Below, one piece after another: positions 51,990 to 61,698 of a DNA stretch of 64,000 nucleotides. Source of the DNA: Bacteroidales bacterium UBA1800 (GTDB lineage: Bacteria > Bacteroidota > Bacteroidia > Bacteroidales > VadinHA17). The stretch covers positions 1 to 64,000 of the forward strand of contig DCFQ01000103.1 in the NCBI GenBank assembly GCA_002319915.1. The letters are read 5' to 3'. Positions within the stretch are counted from its first letter, which is position 1. Each line of letters begins with the position of its first letter. Below the pieces are notes generated by a model that saw only the letters and a list, made by a program, of their open reading frames with translations, did no database searches and had not been told where the DNA came from. Position numbers and translations under genes: made by a program.

Positions 51990-53331
51990 ACGATGGATTA
52001 TTGCCTGGATAACATTCATTTTTGCGATTTTTCTTGCTCTCGCTATTTATAGTTTCCGCATTAGCAAACCGTTAATACTTGTAATTGCAGAGTTCGTGAT
52101 CCCTGCGCTGTATGCAGTCACCGTGTGGTTTGTGATGAAATCCCTCAAACCAATAACCAATCTGAGCAGGAGCATGAGCCTCCTTAAGGAGGGTGAATTC
52201 AGCATAACCATGGTGAAGACAGGCAATAAAGAGGTGGATAATATCATAGATATCTATAATTCAATGATATTCAGTTTGCGCGAAGAACGGCTGACAGTGA
52301 GGGAAAAGAATCATTTTCTCGACCTCCTGATCGAATCCTCGCCCCTTGGCATCATTGTTCTCGATTTCGATGAAAAGATACTTAGCATCAATAACGCAGG
52401 CGCCCGGTGTCTGGGCATATCACAACCCGGCTTTGAAGGCAAAACGCTTCCGGAACTTCAAGGGAGCCTTGTGACGGAGCTCGGGAAGATCAGCTTCGGC
52501 GAAAAAAAACTTGTTATGCCGGCTGACGGAAAGAAATACCTGTGCAGGAAACTCTTCTTCATGGATCATGGGTTCAGGCATCCCTTTTACATAATAGAAG
52601 AATTCACCCAGGAGATAAGGATAGCCGAGCGCGAGGCATATGGCAAGCTGATCCGCATGATGGCGCATGAAGTGAATAATACTATAGGCTCGGTAAACTC
52701 GATAATGTCGAGTATACAATCGAACCCCGGCTCATTCGTCGAAACAGAGAAGGAGGATATTGTCAGGATACTTGGGATTGCCATACAGAGGAACTACCAG
52801 ATGAACAAGTTCATGCAGAATTTTTCGAATGTCGTTAAGCTGCCGGCTCCCGAGAAAGAAAAAATGGACCTCAATGAATCGGTGCGGAATTTGCTGGAAT
52901 CCTACAGTGCGGAACTGAAGGAAAAAAACATCTCGCTCCACACGGATCTCGATGAATCAAATCCTGTTATATTTGCCGACCGCAGCCAGGTGGAACAGGT
53001 CTTTCTGAATATAGTCAAGAACTCGAAGGAGGCTGTCAGCGGTCATGGGCAAATAAATGTGGCTACCAAGGTAAATCCAACCATCATCATTTTTGAGGAT
53101 GACGGACCCGGACTGTCAGAAGCAGCTTCGGAGAAGCTGTTTTCACCCTTCTTCTCCACCAAACCGGGAGGACAGGGAATCGGACTTACACTCGTTCAGG
53201 AGATCCTGTCAAACCATGGATTTCCCTTCAGCCTGAAAAATAAGCCGGGGAGAGGGACTATATTTGTGATATACCTGCAGGAGGTGAAAACATCAAAAAA
53301 AGCCAGCCAGCTTACAGAGTCAGGCAATTGA
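51982..53331 (+). CDS. Sensor histidine kinase paired with NtrC-type regulator
   Basis: A 449-aa kinase: two N-terminal helices with almost no periplasmic loop (about 5-25 and 32-52), HAMP (about 53-105), PAS (about 110-210), a HisKA-like region with the phospho-acceptor in RMMAHEVNNTIG (about H229), and HATPase (FLNIVKNSKEAV, FEDDGPGLS, GGQGIGLTL). The small sensor loop suggests it senses membrane or cytoplasmic signals; this is inferred. Overlaps the regulator gene by 8 bp. It ends convergent with the DUF2892 gene, 41 bp away. Confidence 0.93.
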   Translation: MSKRWIIAWITFIFAIFLALAIYSFRISKPLILVIAEFVIPALYAVTVWFVMKSLKPITNLSRSMSLLKEGEFSITMVKTGNKEVDNIIDIYNSMIFSLREERLTVREKNHFLDLLIESSPLGIIVLDFDEKILSINNAGARCLGISQPGFEGKTLPELQGSLVTELGKISFGEKKLVMPADGKKYLCRKLFFMDHGFRHPFYIIEEFTQEIRIAEREAYGKLIRMMAHEVNNTIGSVNSIMSSIQSNPGSFVETEKEDIVRILGIAIQRNYQMNKFMQNFSNVVKLPAPEKEKMDLNESVRNLLESYSAELKEKNISLHTDLDESNPVIFADRSQVEQVFLNIVKNSKEAVSGHGQINVATKVNPTIIIFEDDGPGLSEAASEKLFSPFFSTKPGGQGIGLTLVQEILSNHGFPFSLKNKPGRGTIFVIYLQEVKTSKKASQLTESGN

Positions 53332-53372
53332 TACAACTGCACTTCCCGGATAATTTTACCCGTTTGCCCGGA

Positions 53373-53594
53373 TTATTTGCTTTCGACCGGCTTTTCCTTC
53401 GGCCTGGTGCTTAACCCGAGCACATAATAAATCGGACAAAAATTAATAACGGCTGTAAGACCCAAAACAACTCCTGCTGCCAGGATCACAATTCCCAGTG
53501 TTCCTGAAATTACATGAGTGAAGAACAGGATAATTGCAGCTACCGCAACAAGGATCCTGATCACTTTGTCGATTATGCCCAGATTGCTTTTCAT
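53373..53594 (-). CDS. DUF2892 (YgaP-type) small membrane protein
   Basis: A 73-aa protein of the DUF2892 family: start NLGIIDKVIRILVAVAAI, two helices (about 12-30 and 32-52) and the FCPIYYVLG motif. Family members often sit beside rhodanese or thiol-redox genes, as here with a thioredoxin-fold lipoprotein upstream. Function unknown. It is 115 bp downstream of the thioredoxin-like gene on the same strand and may be part of that unit. Confidence 0.9.
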   Translation of the reverse strand: MKSNLGIIDKVIRILVAVAAIILFFTHVISGTLGIVILAAGVVLGLTAVINFCPIYYVLGLSTRPKEKPVESK

Positions 53595-53709
53595 TTGTGA
53601 GTTATATTAAGTTTAAAAGTTTTATACCTGTTTGTTTCTGAAATTCAGTACCTGTTTTTGTTACATTTCTCAGATCTTACATGTATGACAAATCAGTCCA
53701 CCAATTGTG

Positions 53710-54171
53710 CTATCTGACTGACAAAACATCGTTGATCACTTTGACAAGGCTTTCTCTGGGAAGGGCGCCGATCGTTACCTGCGGCTTGCCGCTTGCCGGG
53801 ATAAAGAGAAGGGTCGGCAACTGTGAAATTCCCAGTGCCTGCGCCAGGGCTCTTTCCTTATCAGTGTTGACCTTGTACACGTTTATCTTCCCGGAATATT
53901 CCCTGGCAATATCCTCTACTAACGGCGACAATACCTTGCAGGGAGGACACCAGTCAGCGTAAAAGTCGATTATTGCCGGTTTGCTTCCTTCATATTTCCA
54001 ATCCTTATTAACCTCATAATTGAAGATAAGCTTCTTGAACGCATCATTGCTGAGCTGCACCACTGCTTCCGTTCCGGATGCCCTGGCCCCGTCGGTCGAA
54101 GAAGTTCCCGCATGACAATCGAATAGAAGGAACGGCAGGATTGCTGTCAGCAGGATGAGATGTCTTTTCAT
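53710..54171 (-). CDS. Exported thioredoxin-fold protein
   Basis: A 153-aa thioredoxin-like protein with a signal sequence (about 1-20). The active site is WCPPC (C75, C78) in FYADWCPPCKVLSPL, and the cis-proline region reads LPTLLFIP. C19 after LLFD might be acylated, although the lipobox is not canonical. It would act as a periplasmic or envelope-bound thiol oxidoreductase. The upstream gene encodes a DUF6132 protein with two cysteines (32-bp gap). Confidence 0.9.
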   Translation of the reverse strand: MKRHLILLTAILPFLLFDCHAGTSSTDGARASGTEAVVQLSNDAFKKLIFNYEVNKDWKYEGSKPAIIDFYADWCPPCKVLSPLVEDIAREYSGKINVYKVNTDKERALAQALGISQLPTLLFIPASGKPQVTIGALPRESLVKVINDVLSVR

Positions 54172-54203
54172 TTTATTTCTGATTAATTGATTAAATCAAC
54201 TTA

Positions 54204-54449
54204 TTATTTATCGGTTTTTTTATCAAACATGCCTGACACCAGGTAGCCGAGTAAGCCTCCCATTAAAACGCTCCCCCAGGGATTGCCGGTAATGGGACAG
54301 GTTCCCGATTTGCAGCCAACGAAATGATAATACAGGAACCCGCCGGATGCGCCTGCCACTATCCCGATGAAAGGCTTCCAGAATTGCCATGATTTAAAAA
54401 AACCTGCTGTTGTAACCCGGTTTGTACCATTGTTGCTGCCTGTGTCCAT
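54204..54449 (-). CDS. DUF6132 small membrane protein
   Basis: An 81-aa protein with two helices (about 24-42 and 60-77) flanking GCKSGTCPITGNPWGS, the feature by which DUF6132 is recognised. Start chosen at ATG 54449: the GTG at 54470 lies at or before the transcription start predicted from the TATCTTTG box at 54473-54480. The two cysteines in GCKSGTCP and the adjacent thioredoxin suggest a redox role, but this is inference. Confidence 0.8.
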   Translation of the reverse strand: MDTGSNNGTNRVTTAGFFKSWQFWKPFIGIVAGASGGFLYYHFVGCKSGTCPITGNPWGSVLMGGLLGYLVSGMFDKKTDK

Positions 54450-54472
54450 TGCGATTAAAAATAAATTCACTG

Positions 54473-54480
54473 CAAAGATA
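54473..54480 (-). promoter_or_regulatory. Promoter -7 element for DUF6132-thioredoxin unit
   Basis: The minus strand reads TATCTTTG (TAnnTTTG), 24 bp upstream of the chosen ATG. A TTGC at 54501-54504 on the minus strand lies at about the -33 distance but matches poorly. Confidence 0.5.
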
Positions 54481-54599
54481 TAAAATTAAATCTTTAAATC
54501 GCAATAGTATCACCTAAATCTTTTTAATATCACTCGCTGGCGGATATTCATCTTGCAAAACCTGCATAACATGCTTAACTTGCAGGAGAAATCTTTTAA

Positions 54600-55310
54600 A
54601 TGCCCGACAGCTATTTCCGGTTTAAGCAGTTCACCATCAGGCAGGACAGGTCGCCATTTAAGGTTGGTACCGACGGGGTACTGCTGGGTGCATGCGCAGG
54701 AATTGGGGAGGCAGGAAGTATACTTGACATAGGCACCGGCACCGGCCTTGTTGCCCTGATGCTCGCCCAGCGGAGCAATGCGGATATATCCGCCATAGAG
54801 CCTGATCAAGGTTCATACCTGCAGGCCTGTGAGAATATCGAAGCAAGCCCCTGGAGTGACCGGATACGGGTCCATTACTGCAGGCTTCAGGAGTTCTTCC
54901 CGGCGGGCCGCAGGTTTGACCTGATTGTATCCAATCCGCCCTATTTCATAGATTCCCTGAAGAATCCCGACAGCGGCATTGCAGCTGCCAGGCACGATAT
55001 CAGCCTCACACAGGATGACCTGCTCGAAGGAGCCACGCGACTCCTTGAAGATGACGGACGGTTTGAGGTGATCATGCCTTATGCGGAAGGCACGATCCTG
55101 ATCAGGGACGCAGGGAAATGTGGCCTTTATTGCAACTCGATGATCAGGATCAAGCCTTTGCCGTCATCGGATATAAAGCGCCTGGTACTCTCATTCTCAA
55201 GGCAAAGCACCCCTGTTTCGGAAAAGTCGGTTACAATTGAGAAGGGAAGGAGGCACGACTTCACCGATGAATATATTGATCTGACGAGGGAGTTTTATCT
55301 GAAGTTTTGA
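54600..55310 (+). CDS. trmN6: tRNA1(Val) A37 N6-methyltransferase (TrmN6/YfiC)
   Basis: A 236-aa Rossmann methyltransferase. SAM-binding motif DIGTGTGLVALMLAQR (about 42-57), and the NPPY motif SNPPYFIDSLKN (about 116-127) typical of N6-adenine methyltransferases. Sequence around FRFKQFTIRQDRSPFKVGTDGVLLG is the signature of YfiC/TrmN6, which methylates A37 of tRNA1(Val). The length fits. It has no close same-strand neighbour. Confidence 0.95.
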   Translation: MPDSYFRFKQFTIRQDRSPFKVGTDGVLLGACAGIGEAGSILDIGTGTGLVALMLAQRSNADISAIEPDQGSYLQACENIEASPWSDRIRVHYCRLQEFFPAGRRFDLIVSNPPYFIDSLKNPDSGIAAARHDISLTQDDLLEGATRLLEDDGRFEVIMPYAEGTILIRDAGKCGLYCNSMIRIKPLPSSDIKRLVLSFSRQSTPVSEKSVTIEKGRRHDFTDEYIDLTREFYLKF

Positions 55311-55313
55311 AGA

Positions 55314-55396
55314 TTGTCACACAGATCCCGATAGCTATCGGGACACTGAGAAGACACGGAGGATCAAGGAGAAATATCTCGAAACTCCGTGTAACC
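55314..55396. repeat. Intergenic palindromic element with 18-bp perfect palindrome
   Basis: TCCCGATAGCTATCGGGA at 55326-55343 is a perfect palindrome, and ACACGGAG (55354-55361) pairs with CTCCGTGT (55385-55392). The element occupies the 88-bp gap between the convergent trmN6 and saccharopine dehydrogenase-like genes and may serve as a two-way terminator. Confidence 0.7.
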
Positions 55397-55398
55397 AT

Positions 55399-56742
55399 TT
55401 ACTTATCAGCTACCCCCATCGCGCTCTCCGGAAGCCCGTACTCTTCCTTCATTTCTATTCCCAGCCTAGCGAGCTCATCGAGCACCTGGTTGTAGATCAC
55501 AGGCATCACGGGCCTGTAAACGCCTTTAAGGTCTATTTTCTTTTCAAGGATCAGCTTAACGGCTGCAGCTGCAGGCAGTGCGACAGTCCGTGCAATTGCG
55601 GTGTTGGTTGCGGGGGTCCCGAAATCGAGCATCGATGACTTTATGACCTCCTTCCTGCCGTCGGGCCACTTCGCCAGGAAAATATGCTGCATTACGACCA
55701 TATCACGCTCATTGTCAGATATCATCATCTTGCTTATCATCCTGTCAGAAGTTATATCGAATGGGGAAGCCTCCGTGTAATTTAATTTCTCGTCGCTGAA
55801 GAAGCCAAGGAAATCCAATGCCCTCACCGCTGCCGAGTCAACGGAGATCCCCAGCTTGAAGGCCACTGACGACTTCAGTCCGGCTTTGCCGGTACCGGCC
55901 CTTTCAGCAAGGAACTCGGAACAGGTCATTCCTGTACGGTCCGAAGTTCCGTCGTCGAGCATCCCCAGCTGCTTCATTGCATCCAGTGCCTCGCACCAGC
56001 CCGGAAACCGGAAGGTGCCGCGGTACATTGTCGAAACCCCCGGGATGCCGTAAATGTCGATGTAGCTCAGGGAATCGCGGTTTGGATAAACCTCGAGCCT
56101 GCCGGTTCCCGGGAAGTCGTAACTGAACCTGTCCCTGAAAAGACTGACGGGATCGACTGTAACTGTCCGCCCCTTCCTGAGGTACTGCGCCCCGTTCCTG
56201 CTGGCAAGCACAACACCCTTAGGGCTCCAGGTGAATTTGTATCCCATGGGATTATCTGTTACCTCAGGGGCCGGAAGCGCCCCGCAGAGCGACCAGAACT
56301 CCTCGACTTTCCCCCCTCTGCCATGAATATGATCGATGATCCTCATGGCTGACATGTGATCGATCCCGGGATCGAGTCCGGTCTCGTTCAGGATCAGAAC
56401 CCCTGCGTTTTCCGCATCCGCTGCGATCTTCAGCATTTCGGGCTGGACATACGATGTGGTTACAAGCGATCTGTGACGTGAGATGCAGATCCTGGCAACT
56501 TCAGTATGGAACTTGTATGGCAGAAGTGAAACCGTCAGATCTGTGGCCGTGATCATTTTCTTAAGTGATGCCGGATCATCCATTGACCAGTCGACGGCAT
56601 CACCAAGCGGGTTGCCGGCGATCATCTGCTGCGCACGTTCCGGCATGGGAGAGGCAACTGTAACACCGATCCTTCTCTCAAGCAGGTACTCGATTATGGG
56701 TTTTGCGACCATTCCGGCACCGAGGATCAAAACCTTTTTCAT
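55399..56742 (-). CDS. Saccharopine dehydrogenase-like oxidoreductase
   Basis: A 447-aa protein: N-terminal Rossmann fold with VLILGAGMVAKPIIEYL (NADP-binding), the substrate domain with LDPGIDHMSAMRIIDH (about 149-164) and a C-terminal domain. It matches saccharopine dehydrogenase of the glutamate-forming type (LYS9-like). In bacteria this enzyme can function in lysine metabolism; no partner gene is here. The ATG at 56742 (MKKVLILGAGM) is preferred to the upstream 56781 start, because it begins right before the Rossmann strand. Confidence 0.85.
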   Translation of the reverse strand: MKKVLILGAGMVAKPIIEYLLERRIGVTVASPMPERAQQMIAGNPLGDAVDWSMDDPASLKKMITATDLTVSLLPYKFHTEVARICISRHRSLVTTSYVQPEMLKIAADAENAGVLILNETGLDPGIDHMSAMRIIDHIHGRGGKVEEFWSLCGALPAPEVTDNPMGYKFTWSPKGVVLASRNGAQYLRKGRTVTVDPVSLFRDRFSYDFPGTGRLEVYPNRDSLSYIDIYGIPGVSTMYRGTFRFPGWCEALDAMKQLGMLDDGTSDRTGMTCSEFLAERAGTGKAGLKSSVAFKLGISVDSAAVRALDFLGFFSDEKLNYTEASPFDITSDRMISKMMISDNERDMVVMQHIFLAKWPDGRKEVIKSSMLDFGTPATNTAIARTVALPAAAAVKLILEKKIDLKGVYRPVMPVIYNQVLDELARLGIEMKEEYGLPESAMGVADK

Positions 56743-56814
56743 GGCAGGCGAGTTAATTGAGTTTACAAGGTAAAAATTCAATACAACAATATTTATGACA
56801 CTGCATAATATTAT

Positions 56815-56958
56815 TTAACCGCAAAGAACGCCAAGTTTAAGCAAAGAACGCAAAGAGGCCCCTAAATCCCCTGAAGGGGACTTCATTAACCCCTATATTT
56901 AGGGGAAGGGGGCCTACTTCACGGACTTTGTGCAAGCCTTTGTTTCCTTTGCGGTTAA
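56815..56958. mobile_element. 144-bp MITE-like element with 12-bp terminal inverted repeats
   Basis: TTAACCGCAAAG (56815-56826) and CTTTGCGGTTAA (56947-56958) are perfect terminal inverted repeats, and the interior has repeated CGCAAAG and CCCCT/AGGGG palindromes, including AATCCCCTGAAGGGGACTT at 56865-56883, which recurs identically at 63072-63090. No ORF. It accounts for much of the 327-bp gap between the saccharopine dehydrogenase-like gene and mutS; the rest holds the mutS promoter. Confidence 0.75.
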
Positions 56959-57020
56959 TAAAATTGTTATTCAAATGTCTTTCAAACCGGTTCCGGGATA
57001 GCTGCAAATTTTATTTGCTT

Positions 57021-57028
57021 TATCTTTG
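57021..57028 (+). promoter_or_regulatory. Promoter -7 element for mutS
   Basis: TATCTTTG matches TAnnTTTG. Transcription would begin near 57035, after the TTG at 57031 that opens the longest mutS frame, which supports the ATG at 57070 as the true start. No good -33 TTTG is present. Confidence 0.5.
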
Positions 57029-57069
57029 TTTTGATTCAAAAGAAAATAAAATTCCCAACCAGATCTGCA

Positions 57070-59679
57070 ATGCAGGAGGATCAGAAATATGTCGAGACGC
57101 CGCTGATGAAGCAGTACTACAGCGTCAAGTCGAAACACCCTGACGCGATACTGCTCTTCCGGGTGGGGGATTTTTACGAGACATTCGGGGAAGACGCCAT
57201 AAGGGCATCTGAGATACTGGGAATAACCCTGACCCGCAGGGCCAACGGATCAGCATCATTCGTCGAACTGGCAGGGTTCCCTTACCATGCTCTCGATACC
57301 TATCTTCCCAGGCTCGTCAGGGCCGGCCAGAGGGTCGCAATATGTGAGCAGCTGGAGGATCCGAAGCTTACAAAGAAAATAGTCAAGAGGGGGATCATTG
57401 AATTGATTACCCCGGGTTTATCACTTAATGAGAATGTCCTTAACCACAAGGAAAACAACTTTCTCGCTGCCGTGCATTTTGACAGGGGTATCGCCGGAGT
57501 TTCATTCCTGGATATTTCCACCGGAGAGTTCCTTGTCTCGGAAGGTACCTTGGAGTACATAGATCAGATGCTCAATAATCTCCAACCCAAGGAGGTGCTC
57601 TTTGAAAAGGGTAAAAGCGAGCTTTTCAGGGATAATTTCGGATCGAAATTCTATACCTACAAGCTGGATGACTGGATCTTCACAACCGAGGCTGCCAACG
57701 ATAGGCTACTGAAGCAGTTTGAAACGGTTTCCCTTAAAGGGTTCGGCATTCAGAGCCTGAATGCGGGGATCATTGCTGCCGGTGCGATCCTTTATTATCT
57801 TGATATCACCCAGCATTCCCAGCTTGGTCACATTACAAACCTGTCGAGGATCGAAAAGGACAGGTATGTATGGCTTGATAAATTCACGATCAGGAACCTT
57901 GAGCTTTTCCAGTCGCCATATGAAGGGGCGAAGACTCTTATCGATGTCATCGACCGGACTATCTCGCCGATGGGAGGGAGGCTTCTGAAGAGGTGGATCG
58001 CACTTCCGCTGAAGGACATACAGCCGGTAAACGAGCGACTCGATATTGTCCAGTTCCTGGTTGACAATCCTCTTTTCAGAAAGGAAACCGCTGCCCTTAT
58101 CCGCCAGATCGGCGATCTTGAACGGCTTGTCTCAAAAGTCGCTGTAGGGAGGATCAACCCGAGGGAAGTGGTCCAGCTGAAAAAGGCGCTGATGGCGATA
58201 GAACCAATGAAGGAATTATGCAACGGCTCTGGGTGCCGTCCGCTTGGACTCCTCGGGGAACAGCTGAATCCCTGCAGGTCAATTGCTGACAGGATCGACA
58301 GGGAGCTGAACAACGATCCGCCTGTCCAGCTTTCAAGGGGGGAAGTTATCTCCCAGGGAGTTTCCCCTGAGCTCGATGAGTTGCGAAATGTGCTTTATCA
58401 CGGGAAGGATTACATTGCGGACCTCCAGGCACGGGAGAGCCTGAGAACGGGGATCCCTTCCCTCAAGGTAAGCTTCAACAATGTTTTCGGATACTATATT
58501 GAAGTCCGGAACACGCACCGCGACAAGGTCCCGCCCGACTGGATCAGGAAACAGACCCTGGTAAGTGCCGAGCGGTACATAACGGAGGAACTGAAGGAAT
58601 ACGAGAACAAGATATTTGGAGCGGAGGAGAAGATCAATGCGCTTGAAGCAAAGCTGTTCAATGATATTGTCCTTGCGATAGTCGAATATATCCCGCCGGT
58701 CCAGGTCAACTCGTCGCTCGTTGCAAGGTTCGATTGCCTTCATTCCTTTGCCGTTGCGTCCGATGAGAACAAATATACGAGGCCGCAGCTGAACGACTCA
58801 AAAGTCATTGATATCAGGGACGGCAGGCATCCCGTGATAGAGAAGCAGCTTCCGCCCGGGGAAGCCTATGTGCCAAACGATGTTCTGCTCGACACGGATG
58901 ACCAGCAGATAATTATCCTCACAGGTCCCAATATGTCAGGAAAGTCGGCCCTGCTAAGGCAGACCGCCCTGATTGTGCTCCTTGCCCAGACCGGCTGTTT
59001 TGTGCCGGCCGGTTCCGCATCGATCGGTGTGGTGGACAAGATCTTCACAAGGGTCGGCGCATCGGATAACATCAGCCTTGGAGAGTCGACATTCATGGTT
59101 GAAATGAACGAGACGGCAAGCATTCTTAATAACCTGTCGGACAGGAGCCTGATACTTCTCGATGAGATAGGCAGGGGAACGAGTACTTACGACGGGATCT
59201 CGATTGCATGGGCAATGGTCGAATACCTCCACGAGAACCGGTTCAGGGCTAAGACACTGTTTGCCACTCATTACCATGAACTTAATGAGATGGAAAATTC
59301 CTTCCCCAGGGTTCATAACTACAGCGTTTCCATAAAAGAGTTCAACAACAAGGTCATCTTCCTGAGAAAGCTGAAGAGGGGAGGAAGTGAGCACAGTTTC
59401 GGGATCCATGTCGCAAAGATGGCCGGGATGCCAAAGAGCGTCGTCAGGCGCGCCGATGAGATCCTGAAAGAACTTGAGCAGAGCCATGAGAAGAAAGAAC
59501 TGACAAAGCCAATCGCCGACCTTGCCGACCACAGGGAGGGAATGCAGCTCAGCTTTTTCCAGCTCGATGACCCTGTACTGAAACAGATCAGGGATGAAAT
59601 ATTGTACCTCGACATCGATAACCTGACCCCGGTGGAAGCGCTCAATAAGCTTTACAGCATTAAGAAAGTGCTCAAATAG
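57070..59679 (+). CDS. mutS: DNA mismatch repair protein MutS
   Basis: MutS binds mismatches and starts repair with MutL. The ATG at 57070 gives 869 aa, typical for the family. The mismatch-reading Phe-X-Glu is in [12 protein letters not shown] near the N-terminus. Walker A is [13 protein letters not shown], Walker [15 protein letters not shown], and the ATPase C-terminal part includes [10 protein letters not shown]. The ending [15 protein letters not shown] is the usual C-terminus. The gene has its own promoter and a possible terminator at 59706. Confidence 0.98.
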   Translation: MQEDQKYVETPLMKQYYSVKSKHPDAILLFRVGDFYETFGEDAIRASEILGITLTRRANGSASFVELAGFPYHALDTYLPRLVRAGQRVAICEQLEDPKLTKKIVKRGIIELITPGLSLNENVLNHKENNFLAAVHFDRGIAGVSFLDISTGEFLVSEGTLEYIDQMLNNLQPKEVLFEKGKSELFRDNFGSKFYTYKLDDWIFTTEAANDRLLKQFETVSLKGFGIQSLNAGIIAAGAILYYLDITQHSQLGHITNLSRIEKDRYVWLDKFTIRNLELFQSPYEGAKTLIDVIDRTISPMGGRLLKRWIALPLKDIQPVNERLDIVQFLVDNPLFRKETAALIRQIGDLERLVSKVAVGRINPREVVQLKKALMAIEPMKELCNGSGCRPLGLLGEQLNPCRSIADRIDRELNNDPPVQLSRGEVISQGVSPELDELRNVLYHGKDYIADLQARESLRTGIPSLKVSFNNVFGYYIEVRNTHRDKVPPDWIRKQTLVSAERYITEELKEYENKIFGAEEKINALEAKLFNDIVLAIVEYIPPVQVNSSLVARFDCLHSFAVASDENKYTRPQLNDSKVIDIRDGRHPVIEKQLPPGEAYVPNDVLLDTDDQQIIILTGPNMSGKSALLRQTALIVLLAQTGCFVPAGSASIGVVDKIFTRVGASDNISLGESTFMVEMNETASILNNLSDRSLILLDEIGRGTSTYDGISIAWAMVEYLHENRFRAKTLFATHYHELNEMENSFPRVHNYSVSIKEFNNKVIFLRKLKRGGSEHSFGIHVAKMAGMPKSVVRRADEILKELEQSHEKKELTKPIADLADHREGMQLSFFQLDDPVLKQIRDEILYLDIDNLTPVEALNKLYSIKKVLK

Positions 59680-59705
59680 TCCTGATCAGGATATATCTTA
59701 TTTAT

Positions 59706-59721
59706 TCAGGGAAATTCCTGA
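59706..59721 (+). terminator. Candidate terminator after mutS
   Basis: TCAGG-GAAATT-CCTGA is a 5-bp stem followed by GATTTTATT. A separate 12-bp palindrome, TCCTGATCAGGA, sits directly after the stop codon (59680-59691). The stem is short, so confidence is low. Confidence 0.35.
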
Positions 59722-59813
59722 GATTTTATTCTAAAAGCCCCACTGATCTAAAATATTGGTTTAAATTTACTTAGCTCTTTCTCATTCTGATCAACCCTAA
59801 ATTGCATACTGCT

Positions 59814-61637
59814 ATGGAAAGACATTTTTTAATGGATATTTCCAACGGAGGTGTAATCTACCAGGTATTTTATATGCTCGCATTTCTAACAGTGTATTTG
59901 ATACTTGTTTATGAAGGCTACAGGAGAAAATTCCCTTTGCTGACCTGGGTCCTGATCCTTGCCAGCGTACAGTTTGCGTCTATAATAGGTACAAAGCTTT
60001 TTTCCTATTCCTGGGAGGAGTGGGGAATGATGATCCGGACCCATTCCATCATTCCCAACAGGGAAAAGTCATTGCTCGGATGCGCAATCTCAGCTTCAGT
60101 TATCTTTCTGGCGGTCAGGAGCCTGTTCAGGTTCAGGCATGATGTCTGGGATTCATGTGCGGTTGCCTTCCCGGTTGGGGTCTCGCTTATGACCACTGGA
60201 TGCTTTTTTTACGGCTGCTGTTATGGGACAGAGTCGCATTTGCCCTGGGCAGTTCAGTATCCCGTAATGTCCCTTGCTCACTATCACCAGTTTAAATCGG
60301 GCCTTATCACTTACGGGGATGCTTTTTCCCTCCCTGTCCACCCCGTTCAGCTGTATGCCACCCTGGGCGGCATTGCGGTGACATGTGTTGTCCTGCTTTT
60401 CCGCCGGAAATGGAAAGCATCCGGGAATCTCCTTCTGTTTTCCGCAATACTTTTCCTCGTGATGAGGTTTGTGGTTGATTTTTTCAGGGATCCCGGCACA
60501 AACAAAATCGGGGGAGCAATGCTTGGGATATTCAAAGAGGTTCAATGGGCCTACCTGCTGAGCGCTTCTCTTCTTACAGTAATTTTGATCATCCGTGAAA
60601 GGAATTTCAGGGAACAGCCTGTCATTGCCGGCGGAAACATGCCTTCACTAAGTTTCCAGATAATTTACCTGCTTGTGCTGGTCTCGGTGTTCGCATCTTT
60701 GAGAAACTGGTTCAGGCTGCCTGAGATCATTGCCGTCAACTTTGCATTGCTGCCTGCAGTTTTCCTTTCAGGGAAAGAGGTTGTCACGACCTTTGCAGCC
60801 TCGAAATATAAATGGGCATACGCTTCAATCCTGATCCTCCCGGTGTTCCTCATGAGTCAGACCATTCCAGGGATCGACACCACGCAGTCAAAGAAAGCAA
60901 GGACTTACCATTCGATTGGCGCCGGGTTTGCCACCGGCCATTACCAGGATGAAAGAATGACCTTTCGCGGGTCGGGGTGCGATATGACCAGCGATTACAG
61001 GTATTTCAACCATAAATATACGGCTGAGGCAATAGGCTACAGCTTTACCAGGGAGGATCCGGAGCAATTTAAGGCCACAACCTTCGGTGCGGATATTTTC
61101 TTTGGAAGGTACAGCCAGCTGAGCCTGTCAGACAACGTAGTCACTGACATTAATCTCTTTGGGATCAGTCCATACATACGCTACGATTCTAAATGGATAG
61201 GCATCGGGGGAGGCTTTAATACAGGCAATCTCGTATATACAACAGGTGATACGAGGAAGGAAACTTCAGAGGTGCCTCCAGGGGCCGGATATTTTAAAAC
61301 GGTGATATTTCCCCGTTTTTATTTGAGAGTCGGGCCCAGGAACATCCTGTTTGCAGATTTTCATATTGCAGACCAGTTCCCGGCATCTTCGCCCGGATTG
61401 GGGTTCCAGACGGGCTTCGGAACAGGGTTGGGCCTTAAGAACGGTTTCAGCCTGCGATACGGCTTTTCATTCCTCGATAGGGGTTCATATTATATATCCT
61501 CCTTCATCCCCATCAAAGACCGGATAGTCCTGGAACCCTTGTTCCTGTGGAAGGGAGGAAATTCAACTTCCAGTTATCCCGGTGTTCCTGAAAAGCAGTT
61601 TTCAGTTGGCCTGTCATACCGCTTTGATAAAAAGTGA
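59814..61637 (+). CDS. Lgt-like membrane protein fused to barrel-like C-terminal domain
   Basis: 607 aa from the ATG at 59814. Residues about 1-262 resemble prolipoprotein diacylglyceryl transferase (Lgt): TTGCFFYGCCYG (127-138), VHPVQLY (175-181) and RFVVDFFRDP (218-227). The Lgt motif with the essential arginine (GRxGN) is altered to TTGCF, so transfer activity is doubtful. Three more hydrophobic segments follow (about 281-295, 305-320, 335-350); the last one resembles a signal peptide. Residues about 362-607 have alternating amphipathic strands and end in FSVGLSYRFDKK, like an outer-membrane beta-barrel. Such a fusion is unusual. Neighbours on the right are envelope genes. Confidence 0.75.
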   Translation: MERHFLMDISNGGVIYQVFYMLAFLTVYLILVYEGYRRKFPLLTWVLILASVQFASIIGTKLFSYSWEEWGMMIRTHSIIPNREKSLLGCAISASVIFLAVRSLFRFRHDVWDSCAVAFPVGVSLMTTGCFFYGCCYGTESHLPWAVQYPVMSLAHYHQFKSGLITYGDAFSLPVHPVQLYATLGGIAVTCVVLLFRRKWKASGNLLLFSAILFLVMRFVVDFFRDPGTNKIGGAMLGIFKEVQWAYLLSASLLTVILIIRERNFREQPVIAGGNMPSLSFQIIYLLVLVSVFASLRNWFRLPEIIAVNFALLPAVFLSGKEVVTTFAASKYKWAYASILILPVFLMSQTIPGIDTTQSKKARTYHSIGAGFATGHYQDERMTFRGSGCDMTSDYRYFNHKYTAEAIGYSFTREDPEQFKATTFGADIFFGRYSQLSLSDNVVTDINLFGISPYIRYDSKWIGIGGGFNTGNLVYTTGDTRKETSEVPPGAGYFKTVIFPRFYLRVGPRNILFADFHIADQFPASSPGLGFQTGFGTGLGLKNGFSLRYGFSFLDRGSYYISSFIPIKDRIVLEPLFLWKGGNSTSSYPGVPEKQFSVGLSYRFDKK

Positions 61638-61698
61638 CAGGATAACCACTATTTGAATTATATTTGTCCGGTATTCATCTTAAATAACCATTACGGCT

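Noticed and set aside
58954..59532. 192-aa frame on the minus strand
   Set aside because: Antisense to the mutS ATPase domain; no independent signal.
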